DNA of 13,082 nucleotides from JAVBSC01 sp031547305. GTDB taxonomy: Bacteria; Desulfobacterota; Desulfovibrionia; Desulfovibrionales; Desulfovibrionaceae. Of this stretch, positions 1 through 6,327 are shown one piece after another. Where the stretch lies: the NCBI GenBank assembly GCA_031547305.1, contig JAVBSC010000108.1, positions 1 to 13,082 of the forward strand, in the 5' to 3' direction. The notes beneath the pieces were generated by a model that saw only the letters and a list, made by a program, of their open reading frames with translations, was not told the DNA's origin and searched no databases. The stretch's first letter is position 1. Each line of letters begins with the position of its first letter. The translations under genes and the position numbers were made by a program.

Positions 1-225
1 GATAACGCCGTTGCCGCCGGTTTTGTTGACCACGGTGAGCGTGCCTTTCAGAATTTTTTCAAGAGCGGCCGCGGCAATGCGCGCCTGAGTATCGGTGCCT
101 CCGCCGGCCGCGTAAGGCACGATAAGTGTTACAGGGCGCTCGGGGTATGATGCCGCCTGGGCGGAAAGAGCGAAAAATACGCAGCACAGCGCAAGGAGGG
201 AAAACAGGGTAAAAGTTTTCTTCAT
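1..225 (-). CDS. tctC: Tripartite tricarboxylate transporter substrate-binding protein (TctC/Bug family), partial
   Basis: This is the N-terminal 75 codons of a periplasmic solute-binding protein; the gene runs off the left edge. The start is the ATG at 225, preceded at good distance by AGGAG. Residues 1-24 form a typical Sec signal peptide (MKKTF, a hydrophobic core, then a cleavage site after SAQA). The mature protein opens with ASYPERPVTLIVPYAAGGGTD, the hallmark first strand and glycine-rich ligand loop of the Bug/TctC family. These proteins capture carboxylates and related small molecules and deliver them to the TctAB membrane pair. tctB lies 72 bp upstream on the same strand, which supports the assignment. 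The substrate cannot be read from this fragment. A tctA gene would be expected beyond the left edge. Confidence 0.9.
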   Translation of the reverse strand, partial: MKKTFTLFSLLALCCVFFALSAQAASYPERPVTLIVPYAAGGGTDTQARIAAAALEKILKGTLTVVNKTGGNGVI

Positions 226-297
226 TGGAATCTCCTGGTTATGGATGGCGTTTGGGTATCGGTTTTTCGCTGCCGGCGGCCGGCCCGTAAGCGGGCC

Positions 298-753
298 TTA
301 ATCCGCGAATACAATGCCCTCGGGCATGACAAGTTTCAGCCCGTAATAGAAAAAGACGTAGGTGACTCCCGTGATCAGTACGGCGGCTACAAGGGCGCGC
401 AGCAGCTTGCGCGTGGTTATGGGGGCGTCGAAATGCAGATAATAGATGGCCGTGAGCAGCATGCAATCGGCGTAAAAACCGATAACGTCAACCAGGGCGC
501 AGAAGATGACCAGCGGAAAGACGGCCCGCGCCAGAAGCAGCATGGGCGGCGGCTGGCTTTTGCCGGGCGCGCCGGGCAGAAATATCCGCTTTAGCCCCAC
601 CGCCAGCATGACCAGACTGGTGGCTGCGGGAAAAATGCGCGAATCCGCCGAAAGTTCACGCGTTTCAAAAAGGAAGAGCGTGGGGGCGACAATAAAAATA
701 AAAAAACAGGAAACAAACTCGGCGCTAAGGAAGCGGTTTTTTAGAGCGTCCAC
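298..753 (-). CDS. tctB: Tripartite tricarboxylate transporter small membrane subunit TctB
   Basis: A 151-residue hydrophobic protein, the usual length for TctB. The open frame continues far upstream without a Met, but the likely start is the GTG at 751-753, because AGGGG sits 7 bases before it and the region upstream encodes an implausible basic stretch. Hydrophobic segments lie at about residues 12-31, 46-60, 73-107 (probably two helices) and 117-136. The family-like signature DSRIFPAATSLVMLAVGL is at 37-54 and the C-terminus ends in GLKLVMPEGIVFAD, resembling the terminal LPxG region of TctB. In this transporter class TctB is the small four-helix partner of the large TctA permease; uptake is secondary and driven by an ion gradient. 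It precedes tctC in the operon. Recognition rests on hydropathy, these short motifs and the adjacent tctC, so it is good but not absolute. Confidence 0.82.
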   Translation of the reverse strand: MDALKNRFLSAEFVSCFFIFIVAPTLFLFETRELSADSRIFPAATSLVMLAVGLKRIFLPGAPGKSQPPPMLLLARAVFPLVIFCALVDVIGFYADCMLLTAIYYLHFDAPITTRKLLRALVAAVLITGVTYVFFYYGLKLVMPEGIVFAD

Positions 754-1671
754 GGCTGTCCCCTTAAGAAAAGTCTTTCCTGGATGATGGTTTACGCATC
801 CCCTGAACCAGCAATATGCATACCAACTCACAAGCGCTTTATAGAGCAAGAATATATATATGGTAAATATATGACTTTTTTCCGCAAGGCCGTGCCGCAT
901 TTTTATTGCCTTCACGCCATGTCTTTGGGGCGGCTCTCTTTTGCCTCTGGAGACGCCGCGGCCAAAACCGTTGCTCCATTGGATTTTCACGCGTCGCTGG
1001 CCCTCCCGCCCGCAGTCGCTTCCGGACGCGCGCGGCTTTGTATATGGGGCTTGTGTGAAAAATTTCTCTTATTCTGGGGCACATTCAAACGCCATCCAGG
1101 AACTGCGGCGCTCATTCGCGGTGAAAACGCGATTCTTTCGCTGATTTTTATGAAATTTAATAATTTTATTGGATAGCGCGATTTTTTACATCCAAATTTG
1201 CTAAATTTTATAATAAAGCAATTCATGAATGAAGTGGGCCAGGGCATTTAAACTGTGAAATGCCAGGCTGTGGCGGGCGCTGACCAGCCATGTCCGCCGG
1301 GCGGGCGCTGGCGAAACTTGCTTCGCTGTTAAGCGCCGAAGCGAGCGTATCAAAGTTAAATTTGCCCAGTTGTTCCGGAGTGGCGTGTAAACGCGGGGAA
1401 AAGCGCTGCCCATCGATCCGGTTACGGCGGCTCAATGAGCCGTAAGAACCTTCGCGGCAAAAGTGACAATTATCGCGAGCGGATATGTTTTTATTCAGGC
1501 CGGGGAGATCAGGCTTGCAGCAAATTTTATTTCACACCTCCTCCGCGCGCCTTCCGGCCCGCTTCCCAAAACAGGTCCGTCTGAAAAGCCGGAGCCTTGG
1601 CTTATTTCATTCTGAATTGCGGCGGGCAACAGGCAAGAAGGGGATGGTTTCCGCTCTTGCCTGTTGCCTGC
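754..1671. other. Long intergenic region without a convincing gene
   Basis: About 0.9 kb separates tctB from the DUF169 gene, both on the minus strand. Short open frames exist on both strands, but none combines a ribosome binding site, plausible composition and recognisable motifs. The stretch holds the tctBC promoter candidate and an AT-rich tract at about 1141-1232 with the inverted repeat TTGGAT/ATCCAA (1169-1174 and 1190-1195). It also holds a small palindrome, GGCTCAATGAGCC, near 1429-1441, and the strong hairpin at 1621-1672. It may hold a decayed gene, a small RNA or a long leader; the sequence alone does not decide. Confidence 0.55.
838..867 (-). promoter_or_regulatory. Candidate sigma-70 promoter for tctBC
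   Basis: Read on the minus strand, TTTACC (862-867) is followed by an 18-base spacer and TATAAA (838-843). That is 4/6 and 5/6 matches to the -35 and -10 consensus. The predicted transcription start near 830 gives a leader of about 75 bases before the GTG of tctB. The spacer and flank are strikingly AT-rich in a GC-rich region. The direct sequence ATATAT-GGTAA-ATATAT at 856-872 is also a short inverted repeat that could bind a regulator, although AT symmetry this short is weak evidence. Confidence 0.4.
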
Positions 1672-1672
1672 T
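1621..1672 (-). terminator. Strong hairpin at the 3' end of the DUF169 gene
   Basis: A perfect 14-bp inverted repeat, GGCAACAGGCAAGA (1625-1638) with TCTTGCCTGTTGCC (1655-1668), encloses a 16-base loop. The stem can be extended outward by wobble and Watson-Crick pairs to 1621-1672. It lies directly behind the stop codon of the DUF169 gene, where a terminator or 3'-end stabilising hairpin is expected. No run of U follows the stem in the minus-strand direction, so it is not a classic intrinsic terminator. It could instead be a REP-like element. Confidence 0.5.
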
Positions 1673-2451
1673 CAGTCCGCTTTTTTAAAGGCGATAAGCG
1701 GGCAGTTTTTGCAGATGTCCGCGCCGGGGAAGGGATCTCCAGCACGGGTGACGGAACTGCCGCCCGTGTCATTCAGGCGCGAGAGCAGGCGTTCCACGGT
1801 TGGGCCGATGTGCTCGCCGGGGATGAAGACGTTCAGTTCGCCGCGCTCTGTTTTTCCAGCGTTGTAAGCGCCGGAGCAGGCCGGGCAGGCGTTGAAGGTT
1901 TTTTCCAGAAAGCTTTGCACGCCGCCGCCGCAGGCCGCCGAGCTCACCATGATCAGGGGCCGCAGTGGGTGCGTGTCCGTGGCGGCCGAGTAATCCACAG
2001 CCAGGTGATAAGACTGCATGTTGTCGCAATAAAAATGTACCACGTCCGGCTGGATGACGGCCTCGCCAAGCGGGCCGACGCTTACGGCTTTGAGCTCGCT
2101 CATGGGCAGGCTGGGCTTCGAGCGCACAAAGCGCTCGGCCTGCTCCAGGCTGACCGCGTATTTGGCATGGGCTTTTATTTCTCTTTCATCGACTTCCTGC
2201 CAGCCAAAACTGATGCGCGCCCCGGAGCACCCCATAAGTTCCGGTCCGGCCAGCACGGTCTGCCCCTGCATGCGGGCCGCGATCTCCAACTGGCAGTAAG
2301 CCAGAGGTTTTACCGGGGCGACGTGCGGCGTGGTCTGTTTGAACTTTTCAAGCCGCGCCTCGTCAAAAAAGAAATTCACGGCAATGGGGTAATGATAAAG
2401 GCGCAGCTCCTTCATCAGAACATCCTGCATTGCTTTATATGTCAGGCCCAT
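1672..2451 (-). CDS. DUF169 family cysteine-rich protein
   Basis: A soluble protein of 259 residues with no signal peptide or membrane segment, so probably cytoplasmic. The ATG at 2451 is preceded by AAGGAG at 6-7 bases. The layout resembles the DUF169 family: an N-terminal YHYPIAV region, MGCSGARISFG around 73-83, a central ACGGG, and C-terminal cysteine motifs. Eight cysteines are visible: C53, C75, C142, C174, the pair C189-PA-C192 and the pair C247-KN-C250. Such spacing suggests a metal or iron-sulfur site, which is inference. The family has no established biochemical role that I know of. It is common in anaerobes and methanogens. The gene is transcribed divergently from the neighbouring lysO-type gene across about 150 bp, and a strong hairpin closes its 3' end. 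Confidence 0.8.
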   Translation of the reverse strand: MGLTYKAMQDVLMKELRLYHYPIAVNFFFDEARLEKFKQTTPHVAPVKPLAYCQLEIAARMQGQTVLAGPELMGCSGARISFGWQEVDEREIKAHAKYAVSLEQAERFVRSKPSLPMSELKAVSVGPLGEAVIQPDVVHFYCDNMQSYHLAVDYSAATDTHPLRPLIMVSSAACGGGVQSFLEKTFNACPACSGAYNAGKTERGELNVFIPGEHIGPTVERLLSRLNDTGGSSVTRAGDPFPGADICKNCPLIAFKKAD

Positions 2452-2476
2452 AATAGCTCCTTTTTTTCTTGGGAGG

Positions 2477-2505
2477 ATAATTCAATAATAGTCCGGGCCT
2501 GGCAA
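2477..2505 (-). promoter_or_regulatory. Candidate sigma-70 promoter for the DUF169 gene
   Basis: On the minus strand TTGCCA (2500-2505, 5/6 match) and AATTAT (2477-2482, 4/6 match) are separated by exactly 17 bases. The predicted start near 2470 leaves a short leader containing the AAGGAG ribosome binding site. The rest of the divergent spacer holds two hairpins: GGCAAG/CTTGCC (2501-2506 and 2518-2523) and CGTGG-TTTG-CCACG (2554-2567). The second lies just upstream of the lysO-type gene. A weak plus-strand pair, TTGCCA (2560) with TAGAAT (2581), has only a 15-base spacer. Confidence 0.4.
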
Positions 2506-2604
2506 GGGAATTTTTCGCTTGCCCGGATGGCCGCCGGAAGGTAGCACGGAAGTCGTGGTTTGCCACGGGATTGGCGTGGGTAGAATATGTTCAAGTGAGG
2601 ATCA

Positions 2605-3522
2605 ATGCTGGCGGAAATAGGCTTTCTGGCCGCCGGGGCGCCGTCCGGCTATCTGCTCCGGCGCAGCGGGGCCGTCGCGCTTGTGGTCGCCAGGGGGACC
2701 ACGGCCACCATATATTTTTTGCTTTTTTCCCTGGGCGCGGCCTTTGGGGCGGATTCAACGCTTATTTCCCAACTGTCCCTGTTGGGCGGCCGGGCTGTGC
2801 TGATCAGTCTGTTCAGCATGTTCGGACGCGTGCTCTGCCTATGTGCGGCCGGGCGATTTGTGCCTTTTGCCGCGTCGGCTGGGGCGGGTGGGGGCGGCGG
2901 GCCTTCAAAGCTGAAGGCCATGGCCGGTTCCTTGCGCATTCTTTTTTGCTTCTGCCTGGGCGTGGCCATTGGGCTGGCCGATGTTTTGCCTGCCTGGGCT
3001 GTCAAGGGCGATCTGTCCACCCACATCCTCTGGGCCATGCTTTTTATGGTGGGCATGGGCCTGGGCATTGAAATCCAGGCGCTGTCCATTTTGCGGGAAA
3101 TCGGCCTGAAACTCCTGCTGGTGCCCGCGCTGACCATGGCCGGCACCTTTATCGGCTCCATTCTGGCCGCCGGCCTGCTGGCCGAGCCGGATCTGCGCGG
3201 TTGCCTTGGCGTGGGCGCCGGCTTCGGCTACTACAGCCTCTCCAGCATTCTCATCACCAGAATGAGCGACCCGGCCTTGGGTTCCACCGCCCTTATGGCC
3301 AACATGTTCCGCGAGCTGTTTACCCTGCTGGCCGCGCCGCTTCTGGTCCGCTTTTTCGGCGGCCTGGCCCCGGTGGCGGCCGCCGGGGCTCCGGCCATGG
3401 ATACCTGCCTGCCGGTGATCACCCAGAGTGCCGGCGAACGTTGCGGCATAGTGGCTATCTTCAACGGCATAGTCCTGACCGTGGCCGTGCCGTTTTTGGT
3501 GACTTTCATTTTAAGCTTCTGA
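2605..3522 (+). CDS. lysO: LysO-family (DUF340/YbjE-like) lysine exporter
   Basis: An integral membrane protein of 305 residues, close to the length of E. coli LysO, which exports L-lysine (and the toxic analogue thialysine) across the inner membrane. The ATG at 2605 is preceded by GTGAGGATCA, a suitable ribosome binding site. Hydrophobic helices are spread along the whole chain. The motif GAGFGYYSLSSILIT at 205-219 is the best family signature. Acidic residues D50 (FGAD) and D266 (AMDTCLP) occupy positions resembling the two aspartates reported as important in E. coli LysO; this equivalence is inferred without an alignment. A glycine-rich linker (92-99) joins the N-terminal helices to the C-terminal half. 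It is divergent from the DUF169 gene and convergent with the oxidase operon. The specific substrate is assumed from family membership. Confidence 0.85.
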   Translation: MLAEIGFLAAGAPSGYLLRRSGAVALVVARGTTATIYFLLFSLGAAFGADSTLISQLSLLGGRAVLISLFSMFGRVLCLCAAGRFVPFAASAGAGGGGGPSKLKAMAGSLRILFCFCLGVAIGLADVLPAWAVKGDLSTHILWAMLFMVGMGLGIEIQALSILREIGLKLLLVPALTMAGTFIGSILAAGLLAEPDLRGCLGVGAGFGYYSLSSILITRMSDPALGSTALMANMFRELFTLLAAPLLVRFFGGLAPVAAAGAPAMDTCLPVITQSAGERCGIVAIFNGIVLTVAVPFLVTFILSF

Positions 3523-3546
3523 ATTCCCGCCGGCGAAGGTTTTTTT
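3516..3546 (+). terminator. Possible intrinsic terminator of the lysO-type gene
   Basis: A short stem, CTTC (3516-3519) with GAAG (3535-3538), contains the palindrome CGCCGGCG and is followed by seven T residues (3540-3546). It overlaps the stop codon region and sits between two convergent genes, the right place for a terminator. The stem is short and imperfect, so confidence is low. A second hairpin, CAGGC/GCCTG (3557-3561 and 3575-3579), lies just behind the end of the oxidase operon on the other strand but has no T tract. Confidence 0.35.
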
Positions 3547-3581
3547 CAGGCCCGCCCAGGCAATGTCCGGCAAAGCCTGTC

Positions 3582-3998
3582 TTACAGCATATCCAGCAGA
3601 TGCCAGCCTGTCTGGAGCTGAAACAGGCCCAGAAGGATCAACAGCAGGTTGCAGGCGCCGTGGGCTAGGGGAAGCCACTTGCGGCGTTTTTTGGTTTTGT
3701 CCATGATCCGGCCGGATAAATAGCCGAAGACGCAGAGCGGAATTATGGCCAGCCCAACATAGGCGTGCGGCCCGGTAAGCATGAAGTCGCCCCAGAGATC
3801 CCTGGCCATGAACAACCCGGCCAGGGAGCCGGCCGTCCATGTGGCCAGGGCAAGGCCGCCCAGGCGCACGTGGCGCTTCCAGGCAAAGGGCAGGCGCAGG
3901 TTAAGGTGCAGGCTGCAAAAGCGGCTCCAGCCCAGCCAGAGCACGTACAGCCCGCCGGGAACGGAAATAGCCATGAAAAAAGGGTGGATGTAGCCCAT
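3582..3998 (-). CDS. Four-helix histidine-containing membrane protein (DUF4079 / cytochrome b561-like), last gene of oxidase operon
   Basis: A 138-residue membrane protein with four predicted helices at about 7-26, 46-66, 78-97 and 112-130. The ATG at 3998 is preceded by AGGA and lies 14 bases after the ctaB stop, so it is co-transcribed with the oxidase genes. Histidines sit at or near helix ends: H5 (IHPFF), H43 (KRHVRLGG), H78 (GPHAYVG), H113 (LAHGACN) and H133. This pattern is like small b561-type or DUF4079 proteins that can hold haem between helices. Its position at the end of an operon encoding all structural subunits suggests an accessory or assembly role, or a haem-binding electron carrier. 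That is inference; no specific function is recognised. Confidence 0.7.
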   Translation of the reverse strand: MGYIHPFFMAISVPGGLYVLWLGWSRFCSLHLNLRLPFAWKRHVRLGGLALATWTAGSLAGLFMARDLWGDFMLTGPHAYVGLAIIPLCVFGYLSGRIMDKTKKRRKWLPLAHGACNLLLILLGLFQLQTGWHLLDML

Positions 3999-4012
3999 AT
4001 GAGATATTCCTG

Positions 4013-5068
4013 TCAGGTTAAGTAAAGCAGCGAATCTGCCAGCAGAAGCAAGAGCAGCGCGGCCATGGCCGCATCAACGGTTTTAGAGCATATCACACTT
4101 GAAATGCTCCGCAATGATTCGCCGTAAGCATTGCGGCGTGATGGTTGCGGGCGATCCTCGCCCGCCGTTAAGCAACCGTCGCAAGCGTTAATTACTTCAG
4201 AGGACGAAACGTTTCGCCGGGCGGCTTTCCCGCCTTTGCCCGCTTTCCGGAGCGCTCCCAGGCCGGCCGCCAGCACCGCCAGCCCGGCCAGAGCCAGCCC
4301 CAGGCGCGGTCCTGCGCTGTTCCAGACCGGAAAAACCGGCAAAAGCAGCAAGGACGCGCCAAAAGACGTCTGCCACAGCCCCAGGACCAGCCGGTAGCCC
4401 CTGGCCTCCAGGCGCAGGGGCGGCAAGGGGAACCCGGCTCTCAGCCAGTCTTCCCTATCCAGTTCCACGCGCAGCCAGAAGTGCGGAACCTGCCACAAAA
4501 AAGCCGCTCCGTAAACCAGCGCCGGAAGCGGCGAACCCGGAGCGGTCCCGGCCAGCATCCAGCCCAGAAGCACCGGCGCGGCCCCCACAGCCGCCCCGGC
4601 CAGCAGGGCAAAGCCGCTCCGCCGCTTCAACGGCGTATAGACCCCGTTATAAACAGCAGCTATGGCCGCACCGGCCAGCACCCCGGCCACGCCCCCCGCA
4701 TCCCCCAAAAGCGCCAGAGCGCCCAAAAACAATGCCGCCCCAAGCCCTACAGCCCTGGCTCCGCTAATCTTACCCAGCGGTATGGGCCGCCCGGCCGTGC
4801 GGCGCATCAAGGCGTCCGTGCGCCACTCCTGCGCCTGGTTCCACGCGGAACAGGCCGCGCCCAGCAGCCAGGCCGCGCCGAACGCCAGCATCGCGCCGCC
4901 CGGCTCTCCCGGCTTGGCCAACCCATACCCCAGTCCGCAGCACAACCCCGCCGCCAGGCTGATTCGCCAGCGGCATAGGATTAAGAAGTCGGCTGTTTTG
5001 AATGGGGCCGCCGGCCCCATGCCCCTTGCGGGTTTTGGGGCGGAGCCCCAAATTTCAAACTCGGCCAT
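4013..5068 (-). CDS. ctaB: Protohaem IX farnesyltransferase (haem O synthase) CtaB/CyoE, with two in-frame repeat-like insertions
   Basis: This UbiA-family membrane prenyltransferase adds a farnesyl group to haem B, making haem O for the oxidase encoded beside it. The first aspartate-rich motif is NQAQEWRTDALMRRTAGRP (N77, E81, D85, M88, R90, T91, R94, P95), with Glu in place of the usual first Asp. The loop motif YTPLKRR (144-150) and GAAPVLLGW follow, then WQVPHFW (192-198) and DREDWLRAGFPLPP (204-217). At 351 residues it exceeds the usual 280-310. Residues 285 to about 330, before the last helix, come from a hairpin-rich DNA segment (4081-4216). Residues 7-22 come from a second hairpin element (5004-5049). 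The ATG at 5068 follows the ctaC stop by 3 bases. An internal ATG at 5020 is conceivable but has a poorly placed ribosome binding site. Activity despite the insertions is likely, since the frame and last helix are kept, but it is unproven. Confidence 0.92.
   Translation of the reverse strand: MAEFEIWGSAPKPARGMGPAAPFKTADFLILCRWRISLAAGLCCGLGYGLAKPGEPGGAMLAFGAAWLLGAACSAWNQAQEWRTDALMRRTAGRPIPLGKISGARAVGLGAALFLGALALLGDAGGVAGVLAGAAIAAVYNGVYTPLKRRSGFALLAGAAVGAAPVLLGWMLAGTAPGSPLPALVYGAAFLWQVPHFWLRVELDREDWLRAGFPLPPLRLEARGYRLVLGLWQTSFGASLLLLPVFPVWNSAGPRLGLALAGLAVLAAGLGALRKAGKGGKAARRNVSSSEVINACDGCLTAGEDRPQPSRRNAYGESLRSISSVICSKTVDAAMAALLLLLLADSLLYLT
4081..4216. repeat. Hairpin-rich palindromic element inserted in frame in ctaB
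   Basis: About 136 bp consist almost wholly of inverted repeats. These are GAGCAT/ATGCTC (4086-4091, 4104-4109), CCGCAATG/CATTGCGG (4109-4116, 4129-4136), and an 8-bp stem GCGGGCGA/TCGCCCGC with a 3-base loop (4147-4154, 4158-4165). That stem is nested in GGTTGC/GCAACC (4143-4148, 4172-4177). The perfect palindrome CGAAACGTTTCG (4205-4216) ends the series. The segment is less GC-rich than the surrounding gene and codes for a polar, cysteine- and serine-containing stretch unlike the family. It resembles a REP/MITE-type non-autonomous repeat. No second copy exists in the window, so repetitive status is inferred. Confidence 0.65.
5004..5049. repeat. GC-rich double-hairpin element in the 5' codons of ctaB
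   Basis: GGGGCC-GCC-GGCCCC (5004-5018) and GGGGC-GGA-GCCCC (5037-5049) are two compact perfect hairpins, with CCCCTTGCGGG between them. They encode the proline/glycine/alanine-rich N-terminus of CtaB, ahead of the first conserved residues. GC hairpins of this type are usually found between genes as repeats; here one lies at the ctaC-ctaB junction inside the reading frame. It could also act on translation of ctaB. Confidence 0.5.
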
Positions 5069-5071
5069 GTA

Positions 5072-6022
5072 CTAGTGCTTTCCGTGGTTTTCGTGCCCGT
5101 TGGGGCCATTGCCGGAGGGACTGCCCTGGATGGAGCGCAGGTATTCGATAAGGTCGTCCAGTTGCTCCGGGGTGAAGTCCTGGTAGGGTGGCATGGTGTT
5201 GTCGTAACCTTTGACGATTTGTTTGGCCGGGTCGGTGATGGATTCCTTCAGGTAGGCCTCGTCGGCGGCGACGGTTTTTTCCTTGCCGTCCTCAATGATG
5301 ATGACTTTGGTTTTGTAGAGGCCGGCCAGGTGCGGGGCCATGGCGCCGTCCGGTGTGTGGCAGCCCAGGCAGCCTTGCTGTTCCGCCAGGTTGCGGCCGG
5401 CTTCAGAGCCGTGCCCGGCGTCCTCGGCATTGTACCAGGCGTCAAAGTCCGCCTGGGGCATGGCCTTGACCGAGGAAAGCATGGCGGAGTGCTTCACGCC
5501 GCAATATTCGGCGCAGTAGATGTCGTAGTCGCCGGCGCGATCGGTTTTAAACCAGGCGTAGGTGGCCATGCCTGGCACGGTGTCCATTTTGATGCGAAAG
5601 GCGGGAATGAACAGGCTGTGTATGACGTCCAGGGTGCGCAGGTTCAGCTTGACCGGCTTGCCCACGGGCACGTTGAGCACGCTGCTGGTTTTGTTGTTGG
5701 CGTAGGTGAAGTTCCACGAGAACATCCGGGCGGTGACGTTCACTTCCATGGCGCCCGGGGGCACGGTGCGCAGGGCCTGGTAGCCGGTCCAGCCGAAGTA
5801 GAACAGGCCCATGACCATAAGGAAGGGTATGACGGTCCAGGCGACTTCCACCTTCATATTGCCCCGGATATCCGTGGGCACGGGGTTGCGCTTGTGGTTG
5901 TAGCGCCACAGAAAATACAGGGTCGCGCCCGTAAGCAAAACCAGCATGGCGGCGGAAAAGACGAAGATCAGAAGGAGCGCGAAGTCCACCTGCTGGACCG
6001 GGGAAAGGCTTTGCGGATACAT
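5072..6022 (-). CDS. ctaC: Cytochrome c oxidase subunit II with fused cytochrome c domain (caa3 type)
   Basis: Subunit II takes electrons from cytochrome c and passes them to subunit I. Two N-terminal transmembrane helices (about 15-38 and 60-82) anchor a periplasmic cupredoxin domain. All CuA ligands are visible: H135, C170, E172 (backbone), C174, H178 and M181, in the motif CAEYCGVKHSAM. The aromatic electron-entry region is MFSWNF (100-105). A C-terminal cytochrome c domain carries CLGCH (C218, C221, H222) and the distal methionine M277 in TMPPY. It has a single haem c site and ends in a histidine-rich tail. At 316 residues it has the expected length for a caa3-type subunit II. No lipoprotein cysteine is seen at the N-terminus. 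The ATG at 6022 lies 3 bases after the ctaF stop and uses AGG in the end of ctaF as ribosome binding site. Confidence 0.97.
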   Translation of the reverse strand: MYPQSLSPVQQVDFALLLIFVFSAAMLVLLTGATLYFLWRYNHKRNPVPTDIRGNMKVEVAWTVIPFLMVMGLFYFGWTGYQALRTVPPGAMEVNVTARMFSWNFTYANNKTSSVLNVPVGKPVKLNLRTLDVIHSLFIPAFRIKMDTVPGMATYAWFKTDRAGDYDIYCAEYCGVKHSAMLSSVKAMPQADFDAWYNAEDAGHGSEAGRNLAEQQGCLGCHTPDGAMAPHLAGLYKTKVIIIEDGKEKTVAADEAYLKESITDPAKQIVKGYDNTMPPYQDFTPEQLDDLIEYLRSIQGSPSGNGPNGHENHGKH

Positions 6023-6025
6023 AGG

Positions 6026-6325
6026 CTACCTGTAGGCCACGTCGAAAAAGGTGAAGGATATGCAGATGGCCAGAATCAGAAAGGCCACAAACACCATGGC
6101 CTTGATGGCCGCGTTTTCATATTTAAGGTGCATGAACCAGAGAATCACCAGACCGGCTTTAGCCGTGGCCACGATCATGGCTACCAGCACGTGGAAAAAT
6201 CCCAGGTTCACTTCCGCCACGCCCACGGTCACGGCAGTCAGGATTAAAAGCCCCACCCAGACCAGCAGGCAGGTTTTGACGGAAAGAAGATGCTCGGCGG
6301 GTTCGGCGCGCGCGTTGCTGCTCAT
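6026..6325 (-). CDS. ctaF: Cytochrome c oxidase subunit IV (caa3 type, small subunit)
   Basis: A 99-residue protein with three transmembrane helices, the standard size and layout of prokaryotic subunit IV of caa3-type oxidases. The family signature is ATAKAGLVILWFMHLKYE (53-70): a small-residue helix leading to the FMHL motif at the membrane edge. The subunit stabilises the assembled complex and carries no cofactor. The ATG at 6325 follows the ctaE stop after 2 bases, and the gene ends 3 bases before ctaC, so translation is probably coupled on both sides. Confidence 0.93.
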   Translation of the reverse strand: MSSNARAEPAEHLLSVKTCLLVWVGLLILTAVTVGVAEVNLGFFHVLVAMIVATAKAGLVILWFMHLKYENAAIKAMVFVAFLILAICISFTFFDVAYR

Positions 6326-6327
6326 GA

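Noticed and set aside
754..990. Extension of tctB to an upstream start giving 230 residues
   Set aside because: The added residues are basic and aromatic without family similarity, and GTG at 753 has a well-placed AGGGG that gives the usual TctB length.
1223..1435. Minus-strand open frame with coding-like composition in the gap
   Set aside because: It starts with TTG, lacks a ribosome binding site, and shows no recognisable motif; kept only as a possible gene remnant within the gap finding.
1469..1485. Sequence resembling half of a lac-type operator (GCGAGCGGATA)
   Set aside because: Only one half-site matches and no gene starts nearby, so it is most likely chance.
1597..2544. Plus-strand open frame of 315 codons across the DUF169 gene
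   Set aside because: It is the antisense of the DUF169 gene, which has a good ribosome binding site and cysteine motifs.
5075..6247. Long open frame of 390 codons on the plus strand
   Set aside because: It is the antisense shadow of ctaC and ctaF, has a His/Gly/Val-biased composition and no family motifs; the minus-strand genes carry complete catalytic motifs.
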